DNA of 62,374 bases from JAZKIX01 sp040384645 (GTDB lineage Bacteria > Pseudomonadota > Gammaproteobacteria > Burkholderiales > Burkholderiaceae_D): contig JAZKIX010000077.1 in assembly GCA_040384645.1 (NCBI GenBank), forward strand, positions 1 through 62,374, written 5' to 3'. The notes below the pieces were generated by a model. The model made no database searches and was not told the DNA's origin. It saw only the letters and a list, made by a program, of their open reading frames with translations. Position numbers and translations under genes: made by a program. This document shows, in pieces, positions 55,299-61,790 of the stretch (within the stretch, counting starts at the first letter, position 1; every line of letters starts with the position of its first letter).

Positions 55299-56004
55299 CC
55301 GTCAACTGAAAAGCTTTTTAGTCCGAGTCGTCCTCTGCTTGCCTGCTTGTCTGGCGCTGTGGTATTGGCAAGCGGAATGGTTTAACACGCCGGCAGTCAT
55401 ACTCAGCGGTTGGACAATGCAGTCTATGTTTCCCGAGTGGGTTGAAGCGATTGAATGGTCGCATCGAACTGCTAGTCTGGTAACAACTTTGAAAGTGTTA
55501 GGGATGACTAGCGGAACAACGCTGGGGCAGCAGGCGTTGATGGTAGTTGAAGTGAACCCCCTTGGTTACACGTTTGGGCTGCCTCTGTTTGCATCGCTGA
55601 TGCTGGCGCGAAGCTCCAAAAATCAACTATGGAAATTTCTATTGGGTGCAGCCCTACTTATTCCGTTTCAGTCGTGGGGCATCTGTTTTGATTTACTAAA
55701 ACAAGTGGCTATTACGTCAGATCGAGATATTGCAGAACAAGTCGGTTTCGCTGGATGGCACAACGAAGCAATCGCGCTTGGTTATCAATTAGGTAGTCTC
55801 ATCCTGCCCACACTCGCTCCAGTGATCATCTGGCTATCCCTTGATCGGACTTTTATTCCAATGTTGATGCTGGAAGGCGAGTTACAAAGTCTATTAAATC
55901 CAGATGGCATTTCCACTTTGGAAGTAACTAGCGAAGTAACTAGCCAGATAACTAGCCAGATAACTAGCCAGAAAATTCCAGGATTCGATAGCGTGCAAAA
56001 ATAA
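55288..56004 (+). CDS. Exosortase H-associated membrane protein
   Basis: A 238-residue protein that starts at 55288 within the xrtH stop region, MRHNRQLKSFLVRVVLCLPA. Membrane helices at about 10-25, 95-115, 122-137 and 175-200 enclose a periplasmic segment, and FASLMLARSSKNQLWKFLLG is typical of the partner protein found beside XrtH. Role unknown but the pairing is consistent. The C-terminus carries four 4-residue repeats encoded by 12-bp units. Confidence 0.82.
   Translation: MRHNRQLKSFLVRVVLCLPACLALWYWQAEWFNTPAVILSGWTMQSMFPEWVEAIEWSHRTASLVTTLKVLGMTSGTTLGQQALMVVEVNPLGYTFGLPLFASLMLARSSKNQLWKFLLGAALLIPFQSWGICFDLLKQVAITSDRDIAEQVGFAGWHNEAIALGYQLGSLILPTLAPVIIWLSLDRTFIPMLMLEGELQSLLNPDGISTLEVTSEVTSQITSQITSQKIPGFDSVQK
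55921..55971 (+). repeat. 12-bp tandem repeat at the end of the XrtH-associated gene
   Basis: Two units GAAGTAACTAGC then two CAGATAACTAGC, encoding EVTS-EVTS-QITS-QITS. Units keep the frame. Confidence 0.9.
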
Positions 56005-56005
56005 T

Positions 56006-56211
56006 AGTTCTGTCGCATTAGCGGGGCCGTCGCAGGGATCAGGTAGGCTTTGAAGCGCAAGAATATGGACCACGGCCATGCTCAGCTTTAAAGGACTGCG
56101 CTGCCTGATCGACATCGTCGTGGTCTGCACTTCCTGCTGACGGCCAAGCGCGACAGGGCCGGAGCCTAGTGCTTCTTTGATAAGGCGATGGGCAAAAGCG
56201 GTGCCAACATG
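56006..56211 (+). pseudogene. Internally deleted IS6-family element remnant
   Basis: The left part GTTCTGTCGCA (56007) looks like an IS6-type terminal repeat. ATG at 56078 begins MLSFKGLR, the usual IS6 transposase start. At about 56100 this jumps to a later part of the transposase in another frame: RRGLHFLLTAKRDRAGA, a stop, then CFFDKAMGKSGANM, matching the DFLLTAKRD...F..KA region of the family. Most of the catalytic domain is deleted. Two base pairs separate the remnant from the XrtH-associated gene. Confidence 0.75.
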
Positions 56212-56260
56212 CGGCGCAACACGCTTCGCTATTCACGCCCTAGGGATTGCGGCTTACGGC
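56212..56260. repeat. REP-like repeat, GCGCAA..CGCTTCGCTATT type, copy 1
   Basis: CGGCGCAACACGCTTCGCTA then GCCCTAGGGATTGCGGCTTACGG-like sequence. Same family as at 58976, 59534 and 59775. Confidence 0.75.
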
Positions 56261-56610
56261 GTTTTGATTTGGCTGGCTTGAAGCAGAACTTCAAACTTAT
56301 CCCATCTCAGGTTGAGGCCGCCATGCCCAGGATTCGACTCAGAGCTGGCTTGGAGGGACTCATATAAAGCATTCCAGTCAACGAAGAGATCTGCCATTGC
56401 TCGATTTCTTGATCCAGCACTTGCTTGTCTATTGGCCAAACCAAAAATGTCCCGAGATACTGGTCATCTTGTTCGTCGAACAGCGACTTGAAGCGATGAG
56501 ATACACCGTTGACTCTGCGATGCCGGCTCCGTGGCCCTTCGTACCACTCGTTTTCCGCGTAGACCTTCTCAGTGAACCGAACTCTTCCATTGCTACACTC
56601 TCGTTTGAAC
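56254..56610 (-). pseudogene. Hypothetical cassette gene, frameshifted
   Basis: Read on the minus strand, frame one runs RVRFTEKVYAENEWYEGPRS...WPIDKQVLDQEIEQW; near 56400 the sense continues in another frame as ADLFVDWNALYESLQASS...WDKFEVLLQASQIKTP to a stop at 56254. Joined, these make a coherent acidic soluble protein of about 115 residues. I see no certain start after the attC-like site at 56611-56690. Either a one-base error or real decay. The second half alone has an ATG (56397), so a 47-residue protein could still be made. Family unknown. Confidence 0.5.
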
Positions 56611-56690
56611 GGCCTATCGTTGCACCGAGGTGAAGCCGAGGGAATCCAAATGCGCAGCATTTGGGTGTCCGTTGACGGATTTGTTATGCA
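56611..56690 (-). other. attC-like recombination site (cassette boundary)
   Basis: On the minus strand, GCATAACAAATCCGTC begins one base after the TGA of the 56692 gene, followed by a CCAAATGCTGCGCATTTGG palindrome, ending CAACGATAGGCC. The R''-like AAC and R'-like end with internal dyad fit integron attC sites, though the two outer arms pair only partly. Confidence 0.6.
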
Positions 56691-56691
56691 T

Positions 56692-57240
56692 TCAGTTTTC
56701 TACAATATCGAAACTATTTACAAAGTCGATTACTTCCTTAGCTGCTTGGCTATTACTCGTTGGGTATAGTCCCTGAACCATTAGCGCGTGGAAAGGTGTT
56801 TCGAATAGCGCGATCGTGACGGAAAGCTGGGAGTTGATAGCTCCGCGCAAAAGCTTTCCTGGGTGGCTGCCCCGTTGGATGTTTGTCACACCATTTTTAG
56901 GGTCAAGCACAAAACCAGGCATGCCGTTTGTGACATCTTGTACTGCGGTTGCTAATAGCGCAGATTGCTCTTCAGGTGTATTGGGGCGGTCTGATGACAA
57001 AAACGTTACGCCAACGCTTGTCATACTTCGCGGGGTTTCAACAACGTAGAGCTTTCGCTTGTAAGAGTTTCCGCTTGCCCCTCTCAAACTATCGGCTTTC
57101 ACAGTCGGCGTGGCTTTGAATGCGACTGAAAACACGCCTTCGTCATCGGAGTAACGGGGCGCCGTTGGCGCCGCGGAAAGAGCGGGCATAGCACAAAGAG
57201 CGGTAAGCCCAGCGATAACGAGGAAAATTGCCTGTTTCAT
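56692..57240 (-). CDS. Secreted hypothetical protein (cassette gene)
   Basis: A 182-residue protein with a signal peptide (MKQAIFLVIAGLTALCAMPA, cleaved near LSAAP). The mature part has the pattern of small alpha/beta exported proteins: FSVAFKATPTVK, PHAL-like FETPFHALMVQGLYP and a C-terminal helix (AAKEVIDFVNSFDIVEN). Family not recognised. It lies between two attC-like sites, all on the minus strand. Confidence 0.75.
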   Translation of the reverse strand: MKQAIFLVIAGLTALCAMPALSAAPTAPRYSDDEGVFSVAFKATPTVKADSLRGASGNSYKRKLYVVETPRSMTSVGVTFLSSDRPNTPEEQSALLATAVQDVTNGMPGFVLDPKNGVTNIQRGSHPGKLLRGAINSQLSVTIALFETPFHALMVQGLYPTSNSQAAKEVIDFVNSFDIVEN

Positions 57241-57270
57241 TCTTGAGGTCTCCAGTGAGTCACTGTTTGG

Positions 57271-57402
57271 GGCATAACGTTAAGCTCAGCCGCAGTTTGT
57301 AAGTTGGTTTTTTGTGGAATACTTTTACGCAGCAAAACCACAAAAAAGCGACTTGCGAACTGTCGAGTGCGCGAAGCGCACGATGCTGGAGCGCCTAGTT
57401 AA
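57271..57402 (-). other. attC-like recombination site, 132 bp (cassette boundary)
   Basis: Minus strand: TTAACTAGGCGCTCCAGC ... GCTGAGCTTAACGTTATGCC. The outer arms GCGCTCCAGC/GCTGAGCTTAAC and inner arms CGACAGTTCGCAAGTCG / CGCAGTTTGTAAGTTGG (plus strand) pair with single mismatches, and two more hairpins fill the middle. It starts within 5 bp of the stop of the 57407 gene. This is the layout of long VCR-like attC sites. Confidence 0.75.
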
Positions 57403-57406
57403 ATTA

Positions 57407-58069
57407 CTAGTTTGCATCTTTGATCGCTGCAATCCATTTTTTCAGGGTTGCAAGCTGATGATTAGAAGAATTCTGTTCCTGCTTGGTATTAATCGATCTT
57501 AAGGTGATCATTTTCCCTTTCACATTCATAAAGCATATTAATGTTCTTGTTTTCATTGTTTTCCCATTAAAAATAATACTATTTGAATTGCTTAATATCA
57601 CATGATTTTTTGAAGAATCAATTTCCGTCATCAGTGTATTCTTGACTTCAAAATCTACATTAATGTCTGATGATTTTTTTATTGAGTCAATCATATTTAT
57701 CTGTGAATCAGTCAATTTTCCGCTATTTTTAAGTGCGAAATTGTTATATTTTCTTATCGCGTCATATAATTTATTTACCTCTTTTTCGAATTTTAATTCA
57801 TCAAATGTTTTATTTTGGTATTCCTTAATAATTTCTACTTTATGAACAATAGTTCCATTTCCTTCAGACCATTCTTGTGTGTTCGCATAACATGTTATGA
57901 GCGATGATTGAGCGTCGGTAGACTTGCTCACATAGTCATAAGTATTTTTATCTAGGCACGCTTCTTCAAGGCTGGAATCAGGCGATAGTAATTTGAGATT
58001 AACCCCTCCAATATCATATCCACTGCACAGCAGGGGAACAAAGAAGGTAAGCAGCAATAAATATCTCAT
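57407..58069 (-). CDS. Secreted hypothetical protein, AT-rich (cassette gene)
   Basis: A 220-residue protein with a signal peptide (MRYLLLLTFFVPLLCSGYDI). The rest is rich in Lys, Asn and Ser (EKEVNKLYDAIRKYNNFALK), and the DNA is much more AT-rich than the core genes nearby, a mark of transfer. It keeps four cysteines. No family recognised. Bounded by attC-like sites at 57271 and 58086. Confidence 0.75.
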   Translation of the reverse strand: MRYLLLLTFFVPLLCSGYDIGGVNLKLLSPDSSLEEACLDKNTYDYVSKSTDAQSSLITCYANTQEWSEGNGTIVHKVEIIKEYQNKTFDELKFEKEVNKLYDAIRKYNNFALKNSGKLTDSQINMIDSIKKSSDINVDFEVKNTLMTEIDSSKNHVILSNSNSIIFNGKTMKTRTLICFMNVKGKMITLRSINTKQEQNSSNHQLATLKKWIAAIKDAN

Positions 58070-58085
58070 TTCGATTTCTCATTAA

Positions 58086-58153
58086 TTTAATGTTTGAGAT
58101 GAGAGGCATGACCCGGCTTGCCGGGGCATGTCCTCTCGATTGAAGGGTTAGCC
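58086..58153 (-). other. attC recombination site, 68 bp (cassette boundary)
   Basis: Minus strand begins GGCTAACCCTTCAATCG and ends ATCTCAAACATTAAA. Arms GAGAGGACATGCCCCGGC and its near-complement GCCGGGTCATGCCTCTC flank a tiny loop, with an extrahelical base in one arm. This is the canonical length and architecture of integron attC sites. It begins 40 bp past the stop of the 58193 gene and ends 17 bp before the next start. The R' core reads ACATTAA where GTTAGGC is usual. Confidence 0.85.
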
Positions 58154-58192
58154 ATCGCTGCTCGAACAACCGGAGAAGTCATTTCTCCGTTG

Positions 58193-58678
58193 CTACCACG
58201 GCTGATTCAAGTATTGGTAGGTCTTCGGCGTCCTCTGCCGCCAGACGCCACTTGCCAACTCACTGAAAAATTGTTGGCAATAGTCACGAACAACCTTCCT
58301 CTCGATCGATGGATCGGCACCTTTGAAGGGAGCGACAAGCTTGTTCTCGTAGCCCTGATTAACCATCTCCGGAAACTGCCGGGAAAGCTTGGGGCTCATC
58401 TTCTCCAACTCACGAAATCTTTGCTCCGCAACTTCGATCTCTTTTGCGTCCAATGATCGCCACCTTTCGATGTCGCTTTCGATTCTTGGCTGCAGTTCGG
58501 GGAAGCGCTTCGAGCATTCTTGCTTCATGCGACTCGACAGACCGATGGTCATCTTGTACATGCCAACTGCCTCGCTTGGAGAATCTGCGTCCGTATACGG
58601 AAGAGACCGAGCAAGGCAAGGAGCTTGGGCTGCCGAGAAGAGGACTGCTGAGAGAAGGGAGGTGATGATCTGTTTCAC
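58193..58678 (-). CDS. Secreted hypothetical protein (cassette gene)
   Basis: A 161-residue protein with a signal peptide (MKQIITSLLSAVLFSAAQAP). The mature part is charged and mainly helical (KRFPELQPRIESDIERWRSL, EIEVAEQRFRELEKMSPKLS) with two cysteines (QECSKRF, RDYCQQF). No family recognised. It is followed by the attC site at 58086. Confidence 0.75.
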   Translation of the reverse strand: MKQIITSLLSAVLFSAAQAPCLARSLPYTDADSPSEAVGMYKMTIGLSSRMKQECSKRFPELQPRIESDIERWRSLDAKEIEVAEQRFRELEKMSPKLSRQFPEMVNQGYENKLVAPFKGADPSIERKVVRDYCQQFFSELASGVWRQRTPKTYQYLNQPW

Positions 58679-58695
58679 GAAGTCTCTGTGCGATG

Positions 58696-58967
58696 GCTAA
58701 CGTAATGTATGCCGCAAAACCTGCGGTATATATCGGCGGCTGCGGTATACATCAGCCGCTCGAATTGCTTGAAAATGGCTTACCTATTGGTTGTGCGGTG
58801 CATGCACTGTGTTTTGCACAGGTAAAAAGCAAGCGTGAAACTAGTTAAACCTCCGTTGTAATCGGCTCACTTGTTGAATTTTGTGGGCAAGGCAATTTGT
58901 TGCATGAATTTTAACCTGCGGTTTCCTCAAAAATACCCATGCCCAATATCTTTTGCATAAAATCTGC
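58696..58967 (-). repeat. Approximately 280-bp duplicated segment, copy 1 (decayed)
   Basis: Alignable over its whole length with 60512-60788, by eye about 80-85% identical (for example GTAATGTATGCCGCAAAACC and TAATCGGCTCACTTGTTGAA in both). The 80-codon frame of copy 2 is broken here by frameshifts and stops. The end near 58694 has GTTAGCC, and TGTATGCCGCA/TGCGGTATACA form a stem, as in an attC site. Confidence 0.85.
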
Positions 58968-58975
58968 TCAGATTT

Positions 58976-59053
58976 GTAAGGCGCAATACGCTTCGCTATT
59001 GACGCCCTACGGGTTGCGGTTTACGGTCTTTACGAATTGCGACTTACGACGTT
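58976..59053. repeat. REP-like repeat, copy 2
   Basis: GGCGCAATACGCTTCGCTAT then GACGCCCTACGGGTTGCGGT and two further TTACG units. The GGCGC/GCGCC arms allow a hairpin. Confidence 0.8.
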
Positions 59054-59101
59054 ACAAGCGAAACGGGAAACCGCCTCCCAAATCAATTTGGCCATAAATG
59101 G

Positions 59102-59491
59102 TTAGTCAACATTGCGCCTAAACCAAAGGTGGAGAAAGCCAGATACTGCGCAACAAGCTTGCTGCGTGGTGATTTGGCCGGGGTTGGACGACGCATCCAG
59201 CAGGAGCAGATTAGAAATTTCTGTCTTTGCGCTGGGCGAAATCGGTGTTGCTCGCAATGCTTCCTCAAAATCACCGATGTCTGGATGAATTACTCGGAGC
59301 AGATCCCGACAGTATTGCGCACAGCATCTGACAGTCGCTTCGTTTTCTGCTTCGCCACCACAAAATGTCCATTCAACGTCCATCAAGCGGGTTGCCAAAA
59401 AGTCTGTGACCCAAAAGTCTTTGGGTTTTAGTTGCGACTGGAGTGTTGAAAAAAACTCGAATCGCTCGTCTTCGGAAATTGGCAATTGCAT
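59102..59491 (-). CDS. Hypothetical protein (cassette gene)
   Basis: A 129-residue soluble protein starting MQLPISEDERFEFFSTLQSQ, with four cysteines (TFCGGE, RCCAQYC, QACCAV) and a C-terminal Trp/Phe/Arg end (HLWFRRNVD). It has no signal peptide. I do not recognise it. Its stop TAA is the start of TAACCATT, also seen after the 59921 gene, which resembles an attC R'' core. Confidence 0.65.
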   Translation of the reverse strand: MQLPISEDERFEFFSTLQSQLKPKDFWVTDFLATRLMDVEWTFCGGEAENEATVRCCAQYCRDLLRVIHPDIGDFEEALRATPISPSAKTEISNLLLLDASSNPGQITTQQACCAVSGFLHLWFRRNVD

Positions 59492-59492
59492 A

Positions 59493-59522
59493 GGTTAAGG
59501 TTTGAGATGAAGGCCGTTAGTC
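59493..59522 (-). other. Truncated attC-like site
   Basis: GGTTAAGGTTTGAGATGA followed by AGGCCGTTAGTC (plus strand) matches the two ends of the 58086 site with its central hairpin removed. It stands 2 bp before the start codon of the 59102 gene. Confidence 0.5.
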
Positions 59523-59533
59523 AGTTAATTTTT

Positions 59534-59634
59534 AGAGCGCAATGGGCTTTATTTATGGCACCGAAGGCGGTGCCAATTCATGCGGCGCAATACGCTTGGC
59601 TATTGGTGCCCTACTGATTGCGGCTTACGGGTTG
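59534..59634. repeat. REP-like repeat, copy 3
   Basis: GAGCGCAATGGGCTTTATTT, GGCACCGAAGGCGGTGCC hairpin, then GCGGCGCAATACGCTTGGCT and TGATTGCGGCTTACGG. Confidence 0.75.
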
Positions 59635-59666
59635 GTGGCGCAGGCGGCATTGATCTGATGTAAATA

Positions 59667-59745
59667 GTGGGGGTATATGGCAAAAAATGCCTTCAGGACC
59701 ACGGTTTTATTGGGACTTTAAAAATACTGCTATGAGTATATTTTT
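59667..59745 (+). repeat. Dispersed structured intergenic element, copy G
   Basis: GTGGGGGTATATGGCA; the local stem GGCA-aaaaa-TGCC; and ATACT-gctatg-AGTAT followed by ATTTTTA. It lies between REP-like copies 3 and 4 in a gene-free gap of the cassette region. Confidence 0.85.
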
Positions 59746-59774
59746 AATGAAAAAAGCCGCAAGCCGTATAATTT

Positions 59775-59899
59775 GTAGGGCGCAATGGGCTTTATCTATT
59801 GCGCCGTATGCGGTGCAGCTCCAAGCGGCGCAATACGCTTCGCTATTGGCGCCCTACGGATTGTGGTTTACGGCCTTACGGATTGCGGCTTAGGGCCTT
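59775..59899. repeat. REP-like repeat, copy 4 (double)
   Basis: GTAGGGCGCAATGGGCTTTA, then GGCGCAATACGCTTCGCTAT, GGCGCCCTACGGATTG and two TTACGG units; two overlapping palindromes. Confidence 0.8.
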
Positions 59900-59920
59900 A
59901 AAAACCTGTAGGGTGAATGG

Positions 59921-60184
59921 TTAAGTGTCAAGCCGATAGGCGCTTGCATGAATATCTGCGTCTCCGGAAACCGCTACGACTCGCGTGTATCTCGCTACGT
60001 GCGTGTGATACAGAAAGTGACCAACTCGATGGAGTACCTTTGGGTTTGAGCATGAAACCAAAAACCGATTGTCTCCTGCAAGCTCAACCGACGCACCGCG
60101 GTCCCGAAGATGGAATGCACAGTATTCACGTTTTGTCACAGCTAGATGCTCTGCAAATTCAATCGTGAATGACGAGGTATTCAT
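59921..60184 (-). CDS. Hypothetical protein (cassette gene)
   Basis: An 87-residue soluble protein from the ATG at 60184 (MNTSSFTIEFAEHLAVTKRE). It is rich in His and Arg (HRVGHFLYHTHVARYTRVVA) and has two cysteines. An earlier in-frame ATG (60199) lies in the attC-like sequence and is less likely. Family not recognised. Stop followed by TAACCATT. Confidence 0.65.
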   Translation of the reverse strand: MNTSSFTIEFAEHLAVTKREYCAFHLRDRGASVELAGDNRFLVSCSNPKVLHRVGHFLYHTHVARYTRVVAVSGDADIHASAYRLDT

Positions 60185-60194
60185 AAATGCACAA

Positions 60195-60265
60195 CGCATG
60201 TTAATGGTTCAAATCGAAGTGAAGTCGTCATCGGCGATGCCCCTCGACCGGCATGTTAAAGCGCC
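60195..60265 (-). other. Possible attC-like site
   Basis: Between the stop of the 60266 gene and the next start. Minus strand GGCGCTTTAACATGCC ... CCATTAACATGCG; repeats of TTAACATGC at both ends. Pairing of the arms is weaker than in the other sites. Confidence 0.4.
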
Positions 60266-60496
60266 TCATCGTTCTCCAGGTCGGAGTTTGAATGCCACGT
60301 CAATTTGTCCGTCAAGTGCAGCACTAACAGCCTCACTCCATTGTGCCTTCACCGCAGGATCGGCCGGCGTTCCATCCGACAGAAGTGAAAGTCCTCCCAA
60401 TAGCCCACCTAGTTCATCAGACTTGGTCATCCGATACTCCGCCTCCAGAAAAGAAAACATCGCTAGATACGCCTGTTGTTCACTGAGTTGTCTCAT
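60266..60496 (-). CDS. Small hypothetical protein, possible immunity-type (cassette gene)
   Basis: A 76-residue acidic protein: QQAYLAMFSFLEAEYRMTKS then GGLLGGLSLLSDGTPADPA. The block F-L-E-x3-R-T/M-x-S-D-(E/D)-x-GGLLG-x-(L/M)-SLLxDG is one I recall from small proteins often found near toxin or cassette loci, but I cannot name a family with certainty. No signal peptide. Confidence 0.6.
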   Translation of the reverse strand: MRQLSEQQAYLAMFSFLEAEYRMTKSDELGGLLGGLSLLSDGTPADPAVKAQWSEAVSAALDGQIDVAFKLRPGER

Positions 60497-60511
60497 GGGG
60501 AAGGTCCGACG

Positions 60512-60788
60512 CTTTAATGTAATGTATGCCGCAAAACCTATGGTATATATTGAATGGCTGCTGCGGTATACATCAGCGGCTCGAATTTCTTGAAAATGGC
60601 ATGCCTATTGGTTTTGCGGTGCATGTACTGTATTTTTGCACAGGTATAAAGCAAACCGTGAAACCCGGCAAACCTCCTTTGTAATCGGCTCACTTGTTGA
60701 ATCTTGTACGCAAGCCAATTTATTGCGTGAATTTTAACCTGCTGCTTCGTCAAAAATACAAACTCCCAGTCTTTTTGCATAAAATCCG
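60512..60788 (-). repeat. Approximately 280-bp duplicated segment, copy 2 (intact frame)
   Basis: Partner of 58696-58967. This copy keeps an open 80-codon frame and ends, like copy 1, in a TGTATGCCGCA/TGCGGTATACA stem with ACATTAAAG as its outer end. Confidence 0.85.
60538..60780 (-). CDS. Small basic hypothetical protein within the duplicated segment
   Basis: An 80-residue protein MQKDWEFVFLTKQQVKIHAI..., rich in Lys, Arg, Gln and aromatic residues, ending AAAIQYIP. No clear ribosome binding site. The homologous stretch at 58715-58958 has stops, so the gene may be a fossil that is merely still open here. Confidence 0.3.
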   Translation of the reverse strand: MQKDWEFVFLTKQQVKIHAINWLAYKIQQVSRLQRRFAGFHGLLYTCAKIQYMHRKTNRHAIFKKFEPLMYTAAAIQYIP

Positions 60789-60806
60789 CCCGGAAATAAC
60801 CACCCA

Positions 60807-61727
60807 TCACAGCAACTCCACACTCTCCAGCGTCAAATAACAACTCTCCCGCGTCGTATTCACAAAATCCGTCAAATACGACCGCGCAGAAATCTCCGGT
60901 AAGCAAGCCGCATACAGCCGCCCGGTCAAGCCAGTCGCGCTAATCCGTTTCGCCAGCACATAATCGCGCTTCAGGTAATTTTGCGCGGCCCAGATTGGCA
61001 GGGTTGCAATGCCACGCCGGCTGGCAACCAGTTGCAGCATGGCCACGGTCAATTCGGTAGTGCGGCGCGGCGGGTTGATGCCGGCAGGTTTCAACACCTG
61101 GCGCACCACGTCGAGCATATCGTCCGGCACTGGATAAGTGATCAAGGTGTCGTTCGCAAAGTTCTCCGCCACCAGAAAGTCGCGCCCCGCCAGCGGATGG
61201 TCGCGCGCCACCAGCGCCACGATCTCGAACTGGAACAGCGGGTGATAATCCACCGTTTCATCGGTATCGACCTCCGACACAATTGCCACATCGGCCCGGT
61301 GCCCATACAGCAGCCCGACCGGATCGGCCTGGAAGCCGGACACGATATCCAGCTCCACTTCCGGCCAGCGCTGGCGAAAAATATCCATCGCCGGCATCAG
61401 CCAATCGAAGCAGGTATGGCATTCGACCGCGATGCGCAACTGGCCGGCCACGCCTTGCACCAGCCGCAGCACATCGCGCTCGGCCGCATCGACTTGCGGC
61501 AATACGGCATCCGCCAGTTTCAATAGCCGTTCGCCGGCTGGCGTAAAGCGCACCGGATTGGATTTGCGCTCAAACAGTGGCGTGCCGTGATGGTCTTCCA
61601 ACTGCTTGATTTGATGGGACAAGGCTGATTGCGTCAGATTGAGCAAGACTGCAGCGCGCAGCAGATTGCCGGCTTCGCGTAGGGCGAGCAGGGTTTTGAG
61701 GTGACGTAACTCTAGGATGGATTGCAT
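60807..61727 (-). CDS. metR: LysR-family regulator, MetR-like
   Basis: A 306-residue LTTR: helix-turn-helix SLL-type NLLRAAVLLNLTQSALSHQI near residues 20-40, then the substrate-binding domain. IAVECHTCFDWLMPAMDIFR is the MetR motif, as are ARDHPLAGRDFLVAENF and ASRRGIATLPIWAAQNYL. MetR uses homocysteine as co-inducer and controls methionine synthases. metE or metH is not visible in the window, so the assignment rests on sequence only. Confidence 0.88.
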   Translation of the reverse strand: MQSILELRHLKTLLALREAGNLLRAAVLLNLTQSALSHQIKQLEDHHGTPLFERKSNPVRFTPAGERLLKLADAVLPQVDAAERDVLRLVQGVAGQLRIAVECHTCFDWLMPAMDIFRQRWPEVELDIVSGFQADPVGLLYGHRADVAIVSEVDTDETVDYHPLFQFEIVALVARDHPLAGRDFLVAENFANDTLITYPVPDDMLDVVRQVLKPAGINPPRRTTELTVAMLQLVASRRGIATLPIWAAQNYLKRDYVLAKRISATGLTGRLYAACLPEISARSYLTDFVNTTRESCYLTLESVELL

Positions 61728-61790
61728 TTAGGGCAGCAGCGTTGGGTTATTGCACAAAAAGGTTTGGTCGTGTTGTCGTACCGAATTTGC

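Noticed and set aside
60538..60906. 122-residue minus-strand protein overlapping the metR-like gene
   Set aside because: The first 42 residues are antisense to the end of the regulator gene; only the later 80-codon part matches the duplicated segment, and even that is doubtful.
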